Of a DNA stretch of 64,000 bases, positions 51,100 through 60,477 are shown in pieces. The stretch lies in NCBI GenBank assembly GCA_035532735.1, contig DATKQM010000030.1:28622-92621 (forward strand), in the 5' to 3' direction. Source of the DNA: Chersky-840 sp035532735. Its GTDB lineage: Bacteria > Actinomycetota > Acidimicrobiia > Acidimicrobiales > UBA8190. The position numbers and the translations under genes are program-made. The first letter of the stretch is position 1; the number at the start of each line of letters is the position of its first letter. The notes under the pieces were generated by a model. That model worked only from the letters and a program-made list of their open reading frames with translations. It did no database searches and was not told the DNA's origin.

Positions 51100-51951
51100 A
51101 TGCACGTGACCATGGCCGCCCCGAACCAGGAGCCGACCCCCCAGAAGCTGCGCCAGCCCGCCCGGCTGGCCCGAGCCGCGCCGAGTCATGGCGCCTCGAA
51201 TGCGGCCGGACCTGCGCAGTCCCCGCCTTCTGGCCCGCAGCCCGACGAGAGTGGGCCGAACCCCTCCGACACGGTCGGCGAGGAACGGGTCGTTCTGGCT
51301 ATCGGGTCGACCTACTTCCACAACGGTCGGGTCAGCCCTGAGCGCTACGCCTCGGATCTGGCCCCGTCGTTCCTGGGCGCCATCGCCGCCAGCCACACCC
51401 TGCTGCGCGAGCTGTTCAAGGAGATGGGGGCGCCCGAGGGCGCCTCGATCCGGGCCGACTGTGAGCGCTGGCACCTGCGCTACGGGTCGGACCTCAATCA
51501 GGCGCAGTTCTCGGTCGACGAGCAGATGACCACGAACGGGGCGGGGGCGGCATCGACTGCCGGGGACCGTACCGGCGCCGACGGGTGGGTCCGGGGGCTC
51601 GTGGCGTCGCGCGACGCCGATCACGCGCAAGCGCTGGCGGCGTTCGAGGCCGAGGCCGCAGAAGCAGCCGAGGCCGGCGCCCCGCAGCGGGCAGCCATTG
51701 CCTATCGCGCCGCGGGTGCCGCCGCCCTGGCGGCGGGCCGGGGCGACCACGCCAACCGCTTGCAGCGACTGGCGGGCAAGGCCTACCTGGAGATCGCCGA
51801 GAAGTCCGAGACGCTCCCTCAGGGAGTGTTCATGGCATATCGCGAAAGTGCCCGCTGCTTCTTGGAGGCGGGCAACCTTCCCTTGGCCCACAAGTGCTTG
51901 TCGAAGGCCATCGCCATTGGCGAGACCCTCGGCTACACGGAGTCGGCGTGA
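51100..51951 (+). CDS. TPR-like helical protein of the exopolysaccharide operon
   Basis: 283 residues. An N-terminal Pro/Ala-rich low-complexity stretch (about 1-60) precedes a conserved region ERVVLAIGSTYFHNGRVSPE. The C-terminal half has Ala-rich helical repeats such as GAPQRAAIAYRAAGAAAL and ANRLQRLAGKAYLEIAEK, the look of tetratricopeptide repeats. Its stop overlaps the next start (GTGA). In Pel operons the TPR protein PelE sits near PelF; the place and repeat content fit that, but I cannot claim homology. Confidence 0.72.
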   Translation: MHVTMAAPNQEPTPQKLRQPARLARAAPSHGASNAAGPAQSPPSGPQPDESGPNPSDTVGEERVVLAIGSTYFHNGRVSPERYASDLAPSFLGAIAASHTLLRELFKEMGAPEGASIRADCERWHLRYGSDLNQAQFSVDEQMTTNGAGAASTAGDRTGADGWVRGLVASRDADHAQALAAFEAEAAEAAEAGAPQRAAIAYRAAGAAALAAGRGDHANRLQRLAGKAYLEIAEKSETLPQGVFMAYRESARCFLEAGNLPLAHKCLSKAIAIGETLGYTESA

Positions 51952-53483
51952 AGATCTACCTCTCGACCGAAGGGACCTATCCGTTCGTGCTCGGAGGCGT
52001 GTCGACCTGGGTCGACCAGCTCGTCCACGGCCTCCCCCACCACCACTTCGAGATCGGTGCCCTCGTCGACAACCCTCATCACCGCATCCAGTACCGGCCG
52101 CCGCCCAACGTCACTCTGCAGCCCATTCCGCTGTGGGGCCTCGAGCTGGCCGAGGAGTACCTGCCGCGGCGCGCCGGTTGGCGCCGCGCCCTGCGGACGT
52201 CGTCTCCGGTGGTGCGCGACCGTTTCCTGCCGTCATGGGAGCATCTCGTCGACTGTCTGGCTGCACCCGAAGCCGATTCCCGGGCGCTCGGCGACAGCCT
52301 GTCCGCCGTAGCCCACTTCGCGGAGCGATACGACCTGCGTCGCGCCCTGGGTGACGCGGCAACATGGGCGTTGCTCCTCGACCGGCTCCAAGCCAACCCC
52401 ATTCATGCCCGGACGGGCCTCGCTCCGGCTATGGACTTCGCCCGCACCATGTACCGCTACCTTCTCCCCCTCACCGCGGCGACTCCTGTCTGCGACGTGG
52501 TGCACAGCACGGCTGCGGCGCTGTGCGCGCTGCCGGCCGTCGTGGCGAAGTACCGCTACGGGACACCGCTGGTGCTCACCGAGCACGGCATCTACCTGCG
52601 CGAGCGGTTGCTGGCCATGTCCGCCGAGCCCTTCGGGACCAAGGTGTTGTTCGCCAACTTCTACCGGGCCGTGGTCGAGCTCGCCTATCGCGAGGCCGAT
52701 GTGCTCACCCCCGTGTGCGCCTACAACGCCGGGTGGGAGGAGGCGCTCGGCGTCGATCCTGAGCGCATTCGGGTGATCCACAACGGCGTCGACCCGGCCC
52801 GCATCGACGTCTGGCCGGAGCCCGAGGGCCCTCCCACGGTCGGGTTCGTGGGTCGCATCGACCCGTTGAAGGACGTCTTGACGTTGATCCAGGCTTTCGC
52901 CCGGGTCCGACGCGTCATCCGGGACGCCCGGCTCCGGATATGGGGGCCGGCCACCTCTCAGAGCTACCTCGAGAAGTGTGAGATGACGGTGCGCGATCTC
53001 GGGCTCAGCGACGCGGTGACCTTCGAAGGCTCCACCATCGACATCGCGGCCGCCTACGGCGCCTCGCACGTGATCGGACTCTCATCGATCTCCGAAGCCT
53101 TCCCCTACACCGCGGTCGAGGCCATGCTGGCGGCGCGCCCCATCGTCGCCACCGCCGTTGGGGGTGTCGCCGAGGCCATCGGCCCGGCGCAGTGTCGGGG
53201 GACGGGCATGGTGGTCGAGCCCGGCGACCCCGGTGCCATGGCCGAAGCCTTGCTCGCGGTGCTCGGCGCGTCGGCGGTCGAACGAGGTCATCTGGGCGAG
53301 TGGCTCCGAAGCCGCGCCCTGACCCTGTTCACCGCCCAACGCATGTTCGACGACTACGACGACGTCTACACGTCCTTCGAGCAGGCGAGGTCGGCGACAC
53401 CTGAGATCGGTGTCGCCGCGACGACGGCGCTCGCAGATGTCTCGCCTGTCTCGGACAGGGCCATGGCGCATTCGGTCTCATGA
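51948..53483 (+). CDS. pelF: PelF-like GT4 glycosyltransferase
   Basis: 511 residues. The N-terminus reads YLSTEGTYPFVLGGVSTWVD, and LVLTEHGIYLRERLLAM near 200 is the hallmark of PelF, the soluble transferase of the Pel exopolysaccharide system. IRVIHNGVDPARIDV, VGFVGRIDPLKDVLTLIQAF and EAFPYTAVEAMLAARPIVA complete the GT4 nucleotide-sugar domain. The GTG at 51948 overlaps the previous stop; the frame is open to 51585 only as shadow. Coupled by ATGA to the membrane protein. In Pel it polymerises UDP-linked amino sugars; the sugar here is unknown. Confidence 0.88.
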   Translation: MKIYLSTEGTYPFVLGGVSTWVDQLVHGLPHHHFEIGALVDNPHHRIQYRPPPNVTLQPIPLWGLELAEEYLPRRAGWRRALRTSSPVVRDRFLPSWEHLVDCLAAPEADSRALGDSLSAVAHFAERYDLRRALGDAATWALLLDRLQANPIHARTGLAPAMDFARTMYRYLLPLTAATPVCDVVHSTAAALCALPAVVAKYRYGTPLVLTEHGIYLRERLLAMSAEPFGTKVLFANFYRAVVELAYREADVLTPVCAYNAGWEEALGVDPERIRVIHNGVDPARIDVWPEPEGPPTVGFVGRIDPLKDVLTLIQAFARVRRVIRDARLRIWGPATSQSYLEKCEMTVRDLGLSDAVTFEGSTIDIAAAYGASHVIGLSSISEAFPYTAVEAMLAARPIVATAVGGVAEAIGPAQCRGTGMVVEPGDPGAMAEALLAVLGASAVERGHLGEWLRSRALTLFTAQRMFDDYDDVYTSFEQARSATPEIGVAATTALADVSPVSDRAMAHSVS

Positions 53484-55066
53484 CCACGGGCACGGTTCAG
53501 ACCACCGAGTCAGGTGAGCTCGGCCTCCACATCGCGGCGCGCACCGTCATCGGTCGATGCCCGGCTCCGCTGAACGCGGTGGAGGTCGCCGTGGTGCTCG
53601 AGACATGTGGCTACACCGCGACGCGGGCCCGTGCTCTGGGGTCCGACGGGCTCAACGCTCTGGCCGAGCGCGTCTTTGCGCTCGTCCCTCTGTACGCGTC
53701 GACAATGTCGCGCCAGACGCTGGCACCCGTCGCCATCCGCTCCCGACCTCCCGGGCCCGTGGACCTGGCCCGTGGTCTCGCCTATTCGTCGCCCTGGCTC
53801 GTGAGCCTCGCCACGTTGTTGATCTCGGGCGTGTCGTTCTGGTCGTCGAACTTCTCGATCCCCTCGATCGCCAACGCCGTCACGTTGGCCACCGCCTTGG
53901 CTCTCCTCGTCACCGGTCCGTTCATCCAGGCATTCGGTCGGAGGGCGTCGTTCTACATCGGTCTCGGGGACCAGGGCATGGTGGTGTGGATCACGCGGTG
54001 GACTCTCGAGGTCGGCCTCCTGGCCACTGTCTTGTCAGGTTTGGCCCTCTTTCTCGTCCGCAATGACGTGCTCGGGGCCGGCACTCCGGCAACGGCGAAA
54101 TTGGGCATCGCCGCCGCCGTCACCATCGCGGCGTTGCAACTCGGACTAGCCGCCTTCTACGTACGGCGCGCCTTCCTTTCCATCGGGGTCATCGTCGGTG
54201 GGGGGGCCGCGGCATTGATCTGGTACGCCAGCCACTCCGGTATCTACACCGATCCCACCGTGCTCATCGTGTGGCAGCTGCGCCTACTGGCGATCATGGC
54301 CGCTGTGTGTTGGATGGCGAGTGCGTGGTGGCTCTTGCGAGTGGACTCCTCGGCGCCCGCCGAGCTGTGGCGTCCCTCCGGCTCGGCCCTGTTGCGGGCG
54401 GTGGCGCCCTACGGGCTCTTCGGTTTCGCCTTCTTCGCCATCGTGGTCGCTCCGCAGCTCATCAGTGGGGGCCTTCTCCGAGGCGGCTATACCTTCAACG
54501 CCCCGTTCGCCATGACGAGCGGCGTCGCCATCGTGGTGCTCGTGCCACTGTTGGCCCAGACCGTGGCCGCCAGCGAGCACCTGCTGGCGCGCCAGTTCCC
54601 GGCCTGGTTGTCGCTCTTCACCGTGGCACAGACCGACGAGTTCCGACGGAAAGTGGTGCGGTACTGGCACGAGCAGCTGCTCGTGCTGGGCGGCCTCGCC
54701 GTGGTGGCCGGCGCCGGGGTCATCGTGGGTGCCCCTCGCCTGGGGGCGACGTTTCCCATCCTCGCCGATCTGGCCCGACACCCGGGCCTCCTCGCGGCAT
54801 GCACCGTCGGCTACCTCCTGCTCGGCATCGGGCTCTTTTGCAGCCAACTCCTCTTCTCCTTGTCCGCGCCGATGCGGCCGCTGGCCGCGGCGTGGGCCGG
54901 CTTGGCGGCTCTCACGACGACATCGATCGGGACAGCGTGGGCGGGGCCGACGGTCGCAGCCGTCGCCGGGCTCGTGGCGGGAGCCGGTGTCTACGCGGCC
55001 GTGGCGGTAGCCCTCGCGCACCGGGCTTTCACCCGGGCCGACCTGACCTACTACCGGACGCTCTGA
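53480..55066 (+). CDS. Polytopic membrane protein, PelG-like polysaccharide exporter candidate
   Basis: 528 residues. Residues 1-85 form a soluble head with an EVAVVLETCGYTATRARALG motif, common at the N-termini of actinobacterial polysaccharide proteins. About ten to twelve hydrophobic helices follow, e.g. WLVSLATLLISGVSFW, VTLATALALLVTGPFIQAF and LFGFAFFAIVVAPQLI. The helix count and place after PelF fit PelG, a flippase-like membrane component, but sequence similarity by eye is weak. Starts inside the previous gene's stop (ATGA). Confidence 0.68.
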   Translation: MTTGTVQTTESGELGLHIAARTVIGRCPAPLNAVEVAVVLETCGYTATRARALGSDGLNALAERVFALVPLYASTMSRQTLAPVAIRSRPPGPVDLARGLAYSSPWLVSLATLLISGVSFWSSNFSIPSIANAVTLATALALLVTGPFIQAFGRRASFYIGLGDQGMVVWITRWTLEVGLLATVLSGLALFLVRNDVLGAGTPATAKLGIAAAVTIAALQLGLAAFYVRRAFLSIGVIVGGGAAALIWYASHSGIYTDPTVLIVWQLRLLAIMAAVCWMASAWWLLRVDSSAPAELWRPSGSALLRAVAPYGLFGFAFFAIVVAPQLISGGLLRGGYTFNAPFAMTSGVAIVVLVPLLAQTVAASEHLLARQFPAWLSLFTVAQTDEFRRKVVRYWHEQLLVLGGLAVVAGAGVIVGAPRLGATFPILADLARHPGLLAACTVGYLLLGIGLFCSQLLFSLSAPMRPLAAAWAGLAALTTTSIGTAWAGPTVAAVAGLVAGAGVYAAVAVALAHRAFTRADLTYYRTL

Positions 55067-55084
55067 GGCGAGAGGGCGTCGACG

Positions 55085-56161
55085 ATGGTCATGCAGCTCG
55101 CACCGGTCACTCGCCGGCCTTACCAACACACCGGACAGGGTCACGACCGCCGCCTGCGACCCCGGCGCGGGGCGCAGGCGCGGGCCAATCTGTGGCGGAT
55201 CGAGGTCACCATCGGGGCCGTCGTCCTCGTGCTCGTCACGATGGCGCTGACGACGTGGCCCGTCGCCGCCCCGACGCGGCTCATGCCGCCGGGGTTGACC
55301 CTCACCCACTCCGGGTTGGTCATCGCCGATCCCTTCAAGACGGCGACGCCCAACCGCCAGCTCCTGGACCACTACGTCTTCAACGGTTCGGCGGCGCCGG
55401 GGGTGGGCTTCATCAACGCGTCGAACCGGGGTCTCGACGTCGGGGTCCGAGCGCACTCCAGTTGGTCGGGCTGGTTCGCGGTGACGCTGCGCGCCGCGGG
55501 GCCCGACGTCGTGTGGCACGCCGTCATGTCCCGGCCCTCGACGCCGGTCGGATCGGGTGTGGGTGAAGCGGTTCTCGCCGTGCAGTCGGCATCGACCCAG
55601 AGAAACGGCACGATCAACTACGTCGTGGTGGCGACATACTCCTCACAGGGCAAGAGCACGTGGCAGATCGGCTCGGCCCACGGAGTTGTCGCCGACGCCG
55701 TGACCGACCGCCTGTGGCAGGAGCCGCTTCGGGCCGACGCCCCTTCGAGCGAGCCGGTCACCATTCGCACCGACGGGCACCACACCCTGACCGTGTGGTT
55801 CGGTGATCGCCAGGTGTACTCCAACCACCACCTCCACATGAACGACCCGGCTCCGTTCCAGGCCTACCTCGAGGTCCAGGGGCGCAAGATCCCCTACGTG
55901 TCGAACTTCAAGGACTTCTGGGTGACCGACGCCGCGCCGGTGATCGTCAAGGGAACGGCGCCGGGCTCACACCTCACGCTCGACACCGGACACGGCGTGG
56001 TCCACGCCACCTCCGACTCCGGTGGGCTGGCATCGTTGAACGTCCCCGTACCGGAGCTGGTCGGCACCGGAACCTTGACCGTGAGCGATCGATCAGGCGT
56101 CCGACAGTTCCGCCACCTGCACTACGCCGGGGGCGATGAAGTGCAGATCACACCGCGCTGA
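55085..56161 (+). CDS. Single-pass membrane protein with extracytoplasmic lectin-like region
   Basis: 358 residues. A basic cytoplasmic head (RRLRPRRGAQARANLWR) leads to one transmembrane helix at about 38-57 (IEVTIGAVVLVLVTMALTTW). The outside part is rich in beta strands, with ADPFKTATPNRQLLDHYVFN and VTIRTDGHHTLTVWFGDRQV, reminiscent of concanavalin-like domains, and a short Ig-like end. It follows the PelG-like gene by 18 bp with GAGAGGG upstream. It may hold or modify the polymer at the cell surface; function otherwise unknown. Confidence 0.7.
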   Translation: MVMQLAPVTRRPYQHTGQGHDRRLRPRRGAQARANLWRIEVTIGAVVLVLVTMALTTWPVAAPTRLMPPGLTLTHSGLVIADPFKTATPNRQLLDHYVFNGSAAPGVGFINASNRGLDVGVRAHSSWSGWFAVTLRAAGPDVVWHAVMSRPSTPVGSGVGEAVLAVQSASTQRNGTINYVVVATYSSQGKSTWQIGSAHGVVADAVTDRLWQEPLRADAPSSEPVTIRTDGHHTLTVWFGDRQVYSNHHLHMNDPAPFQAYLEVQGRKIPYVSNFKDFWVTDAAPVIVKGTAPGSHLTLDTGHGVVHATSDSGGLASLNVPVPELVGTGTLTVSDRSGVRQFRHLHYAGGDEVQITPR

Positions 56162-56287
56162 GACAGCTACAGAGGCCGCTGACCATGACCGTCCGTTTCG
56201 GGCTCATCCGATCCCGAGGGTCGATCAGATCAACCTGTAGCGTTCGGTCCGGAAGCTCTGCTTTTCGTCAACGAAAGGGGCCACCCA

Positions 56288-56650
56288 GTGCCCGGACCGC
56301 TTGGCAAGATCAGAAGCCCGTGGATCGTCATCCTGCTTTCGGTCGTGACCCTCGGCATTTATGGCATCTATTGGCAATATGCGATGTTCAAGGAGATGAA
56401 GGACTACTCGGGACAAGGGATCGGTGGCGTACTCGGCGTCGTCCTGGCGATCCTTCTTTCCATCGTGAACGTCTTCGTCATGCCCTCTGAAGTCGGCAAT
56501 CTGTACGCCGCCGAAGGTCAACCCAAGCCGGTACGCGGAGTAACGGGTTTCTGGATCGTGCTCCCGATCATCGGCTCCTTCGTCTGGTTGTTCAAGGTCC
56601 AGGGGCATCTCAACAAGTTCTGGACGTCGCACGGTGCGGTCGCGGCATGA
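56288..56650 (+). CDS. DUF4234 membrane protein
   Basis: 120 residues starting with GTG. IRSPWIVILLSVVTLGIYGI, then YWQYAMFKEMKDYSGQG, is the DUF4234 pattern. Three hydrophobic segments are visible: the first at about 9-27, a second over GVLGVVLAILLSIVNVFVM and a third over GFWIVLPIIGSFVWLF. These small proteins are widespread in Gram-positive bacteria, with unknown function. An AAAGGGG sequence lies seven bases upstream. Codon use is less GC-biased than in its neighbours. Confidence 0.85.
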   Translation: MPGPLGKIRSPWIVILLSVVTLGIYGIYWQYAMFKEMKDYSGQGIGGVLGVVLAILLSIVNVFVMPSEVGNLYAAEGQPKPVRGVTGFWIVLPIIGSFVWLFKVQGHLNKFWTSHGAVAA

Positions 56651-56672
56651 GACAAAGGTCCGACCGGAGTGT

Positions 56673-58520
56673 TCAGTTCTGCGCGCCGGCGGGACCTCGT
56701 CGCCTGACCCTGTACATGCGCAGGCGTCCGTAGTCTTTCGCCGCGGGCATGTGCCCGACGTAGTCACATGCGACGTCTGCACAGCCCGACAGCTCGAGTG
56801 CCGCCGCGAAGGCCTCTGTCACGTAGACCGCGCCCGGCGGCGTCACGGGCTCGATGCGTGCCGTGCGACTGACGTGGGACCCCATGAACGCGTCGGCCCC
56901 GAGCACCGGGTCCCTGATCGGGAACACGGGTCCGATGTGCCCCGACAGCCGAAACGCCAGGTGCGAGGGAAGTCCGTGTGCTTCGAGGTCGACCGCGCCC
57001 AGGGCATCTTGGAGGTCCAGGGCACACCGCGCTGCCGCCGGGGCCCCGGACAACACGACGTACAGCGCGTCGCCCCACGTGTTTCGGTACTCGACATCCG
57101 TCTCGTGGTCGGCGAGGACCTGGGCGAAGGTCCCGAGCACGACGTCGGCGAACCGCGGCAGCTGTTGATCTGTCAGTTTGGAGAACCCGCTGATGTCGCC
57201 CATGAGCATGGCCCGGATCACCCGCTGGATGTGTCGGCCATCATCATCGGCTGGAGGGATCGGAAGCTCGTCGACGTCGACAGACAGAGATGCGCCCGGC
57301 TCCGGTGAGACCACGACGACGTCGTGGCCCGTCGAGCTCCATCTCGCCACGTCCGCCGCGGTTCCCGCCACACCGGTGGGTGCGTCGCCGTCCCACAACG
57401 CCAGCTGGTATGCATCGGAGTCGAGGTGCCGGGCCCGCACCAGGGCGAGCCCCATGGCGAGCTCCGAGCAATAGCCGTAGAGCACGTCGTCGTCGAGATA
57501 GGCGCCCTCGGTGGCAAAGCTGACCGACATCGCCGCGTCGAGGCACCGCCGAAAGCGCGTCACCCAGCCCGACCCGGAGGGAGCCACCGACGTCCCGATG
57601 AATTCGTCGAGTGCGAAGGGAAGGACGACGTGGAGCTCGCACCCCTGGGCGAGAAGAGCCTCGGCCCACAAGATGTCACCTCCACTGGCGAGCGATCCGT
57701 AGGCGTATCCAGTGGGGCGTCGTCGGACGGCCTCCTCGACGCGAGCGGCGACGCCGGGTTCCTGCCCGAGCCGGAACCGACCCTCCTCACCGGGCCCGGC
57801 CATCCGGTGCCCGCAGTAGTGCGCCACTGCCGGACCGGCCAACACCGACAGCATCTCGGGGTCGATCCCGCTCGTGGCGCAGATCATGCGCAGTTGACGG
57901 CGGGTCGTCGACAAGGCACCGAAGTCCCCGCCGTGCAAGGTCGCGGCCCGCGCCAGGGCCCTGCGGGCCCCGGCATCGTCACCGAGAAGCAGACGGGCCT
58001 CGGCCTCGGTTGCAGCCGCGAAGTACGACGACTCTCCCGAGGCCACCACGAGATCGAGCGCGTCGCGGGCGAGCGCCCGGGCGCCGGCGGGGTCCCCGGC
58101 CACAAGCGTCAGGGTGGCGGCATTGATGGCGGGGAAGTAGCCGTGCGTCCGTTCCCGGATTCCCCGGTAGGCCTGAGCGGCTTCGACCGCCAGGCGACGG
58201 CGCTCGTCACCCACCGCGCCGAGTGCGACGTCCTTGCGGATACGGGCTTCGAGGGCGGCGACGTCCTCGGTGTCCACCGAGGACAGACCGAGCTCGGAGA
58301 AGCGACGCGCCGCCTGGCCGGTCGAGCCCGTGCGGGCGAGGGCGAGCACGGCGCGGTATCGCAGGGCCATGTCACCGGGATGCTCGTCGAGGCCCCTCTC
58401 AGCCAGATCGAAGGCCGAGAGCAACTCGCCGCGTCGCTCTGCATCGCGCACGGCTGCCAGCCAGGCCTCGGCGGTCCGAGACGGCACCTCGTTCGGTGGC
58501 GCGTCACCGGATGCCGACAT
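56673..58520 (-). CDS. TPR/TRAFs-binding-like protein with class III nucleotide cyclase domain
   Basis: 615 residues. The N-terminal half has helical TPR-type repeats (AWLAAVRDAERRGELLSAFD, ALVLARTG-like repeats, AALEARIRKDVALGAVGDER). The middle matches the TRAFs-binding/DUF4071 region often joined to cyclases (GYAYGSLASGGDILWAEALL). The C-terminal domain begins LMGDISGFSKL, with the first metal Asp, and continues NTWGDALYVVL with the second, then VSRTARIEP with the transition-state Arg. It could make cAMP or cGMP; the substrate-specifying residues are not clear by eye. The ATG at 58520 was preferred to 58604, which lies in the divergent promoter. Divergent from the BVMO gene. Confidence 0.82.
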   Translation of the reverse strand: MSASGDAPPNEVPSRTAEAWLAAVRDAERRGELLSAFDLAERGLDEHPGDMALRYRAVLALARTGSTGQAARRFSELGLSSVDTEDVAALEARIRKDVALGAVGDERRRLAVEAAQAYRGIRERTHGYFPAINAATLTLVAGDPAGARALARDALDLVVASGESSYFAAATEAEARLLLGDDAGARRALARAATLHGGDFGALSTTRRQLRMICATSGIDPEMLSVLAGPAVAHYCGHRMAGPGEEGRFRLGQEPGVAARVEEAVRRRPTGYAYGSLASGGDILWAEALLAQGCELHVVLPFALDEFIGTSVAPSGSGWVTRFRRCLDAAMSVSFATEGAYLDDDVLYGYCSELAMGLALVRARHLDSDAYQLALWDGDAPTGVAGTAADVARWSSTGHDVVVVSPEPGASLSVDVDELPIPPADDDGRHIQRVIRAMLMGDISGFSKLTDQQLPRFADVVLGTFAQVLADHETDVEYRNTWGDALYVVLSGAPAAARCALDLQDALGAVDLEAHGLPSHLAFRLSGHIGPVFPIRDPVLGADAFMGSHVSRTARIEPVTPPGAVYVTEAFAAALELSGCADVACDYVGHMPAAKDYGRLRMYRVRRRGPAGAQN

Positions 58521-58653
58521 GGCCGAATCGTAGATTGACCCGCACGACTCCACCGACGATCTCCACCCCAAGACCGTGGCCGGTCCAGAAAGTAGTGTTG
58601 GCACATGTCTGGAGTTCCATCCGAGGGCTCTTTCATCGCTGCGACGAGGGCCA

Positions 58654-60477
58654 ATGGCGGAAGCTGACCGATCCGCGACCTACGACCCAGATGCCGTCCG
58701 TGCCAAGTACCTCGTCGAGCGTGACAAGCGGCTGGTCCCAGGGCGCGCCGACATCCTTGACCTGCGAACCGACGAGCACTTCGCCCGGTACCGGGACGAT
58801 CCGTTCACGCCGGTCTCCGAGCGCCAGCCGATAGCGGACGACGTCGACGTCGTGATCGTGGGGGGAGGCATCGCCGGGGTCCTCGCCGGCGCGCAGCTCC
58901 GCAAGGCGGGCGTCAAACGGATTCGGATCATCGACCAGGCGGGGGGCATCGGCGGCACCTGGTACTGGAACCGCTACCCGGGCGTGATGTGCGACGTCGA
59001 GTCGTACATGTACATCCCGATGCTCGAGGAGCTCGATTACATCCCCACCCGGCGTTACGCGTTCGGCGAGGAGATCCTGCACCACCTCGAGGCGATCGCC
59101 CAGCGATTCGATCTCGTGTCCGACGCGCTGTTCCACACCGGAGTGACCCGTGCCGAGTGGGACGAGGACACAGGTCGGTGGCAGATCCGCACCGACCGCG
59201 GCGACGTAGTCAACTCCCCCTGGTACGTGCTCGCCGTCGGGATCCTCAACCTCATGAAGCTGCCCGTCATCCCGGGCATGGAGGACTTCGCCGGTCGCTC
59301 GTTCCACACGGCGCGGTGGGATTACCGATACACCGGCGGTGGGCCGCACGAGCCGCTCATCGGACTGACGGACAAGGTGGTCGGCCTCGTCGGTGTGGGG
59401 GCGAGTGGCATTCAGTGCGTGCCGCCGTTGGCCGAATCGGCAAAGCACCTCTATGTGTTCCAACGCACGCCGTCGGCCATCGGCGAGCGGGGCAACCGAC
59501 CGACCGATCCCGAGTTCGCCCGGGGCCTCGAGCCCGGATGGCAGCGGGCCCGGATGGACAATTTCCAGTCGATCATGCTGGGCCGGCCCGTCGAGGTCGA
59601 CGAGGTGGACGACGGGTGGACGCACCACTACGCGGCCGTCCATCACCCTCCGCGGGGCGAGGGCATGACGACGGCTGAGTACCTGCGCAGCGCCGAGGAG
59701 CTCGACTACCGGATCATGGACGCACACCGGCGACGGGTCGAGACGTTGGTGGCCGATGCGGCGACGGCCGAGATGATCAAGCCGTACTACCGGTACCTAT
59801 GCAAGCGTCCCTGCTTCCACGACGAGTACCTCCTGGCCTTCAACAACCCCAACGTCACGCTGGTCGACTGCCCCGCCGGGATCGAGCGGATCACCGACCT
59901 GGGCCCGGTCGTCGACGGACAGCAGTACGAGGTCGACTGCATCATCTACGGGACCGGCTTCGAGGCCGAGCTCACCCCGCTGTTCCGTCGGGTCGGGCAC
60001 GAGATCGTCGGCCGCGGCGGTGTCACCCTGGCCGAGAAGTGGGCCAACGGCGCCGCCAGCCTGTTCGGGATGATGAGCCGTGGATTTCCGAACATGTTCG
60101 TCATGCCCGCACCCGGACAGCAGGCCGTGGTGACGGTCAATTACACGCAGCTGGCCACGCTCGGGGGCGAGTTCATCGGTGGCGCCGTCCGGCTGCTCGA
60201 GGAACAGGGCGTGGAGGTGTTCGACGTGAGCGCCGAGGCCGAGGAGGCATGGACGCAGAAGATCATCGACTCCTTCGTCGACGGCAGTGCGGTGATGTCT
60301 GCCTGCACGCCGTCGCGCATCAACAACGAGGGTCACCCCGAAGCGATGAATCCCCGCAACGGCAACTACGGCCGGGGGATGGGCGACTGGTTCGCCTACC
60401 GCGAACGGCTCGAGCAGTGGCTCGAGGCCGCAACGTTCGAGGGCCTGGAGCTCGAGGTGCGGTCGACGGCGTCGTGA
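58654..60477 (+). CDS. Baeyer-Villiger monooxygenase (flavin-dependent)
   Basis: 607 residues. The FAD Rossmann motif is VVIVGGGIAGVLAGAQL (about 67-83), the type I BVMO fingerprint FxGxxxHxxxW is FAGRSFHTARW (212-222), and the NADPH-binding motif is VGLVGVGASGIQ (243-254). GGIGGTWYWNRYPGVMCDVE is typical of the steroid/cyclopentadecanone-monooxygenase group, and the long N-terminal extension fits. It inserts oxygen next to a ketone to give an ester or lactone, using NADPH and O2. It overlaps the next gene by GTGA and heads the three-gene module. Confidence 0.94.
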   Translation: MAEADRSATYDPDAVRAKYLVERDKRLVPGRADILDLRTDEHFARYRDDPFTPVSERQPIADDVDVVIVGGGIAGVLAGAQLRKAGVKRIRIIDQAGGIGGTWYWNRYPGVMCDVESYMYIPMLEELDYIPTRRYAFGEEILHHLEAIAQRFDLVSDALFHTGVTRAEWDEDTGRWQIRTDRGDVVNSPWYVLAVGILNLMKLPVIPGMEDFAGRSFHTARWDYRYTGGGPHEPLIGLTDKVVGLVGVGASGIQCVPPLAESAKHLYVFQRTPSAIGERGNRPTDPEFARGLEPGWQRARMDNFQSIMLGRPVEVDEVDDGWTHHYAAVHHPPRGEGMTTAEYLRSAEELDYRIMDAHRRRVETLVADAATAEMIKPYYRYLCKRPCFHDEYLLAFNNPNVTLVDCPAGIERITDLGPVVDGQQYEVDCIIYGTGFEAELTPLFRRVGHEIVGRGGVTLAEKWANGAASLFGMMSRGFPNMFVMPAPGQQAVVTVNYTQLATLGGEFIGGAVRLLEEQGVEVFDVSAEAEEAWTQKIIDSFVDGSAVMSACTPSRINNEGHPEAMNPRNGNYGRGMGDWFAYRERLEQWLEAATFEGLELEVRSTAS

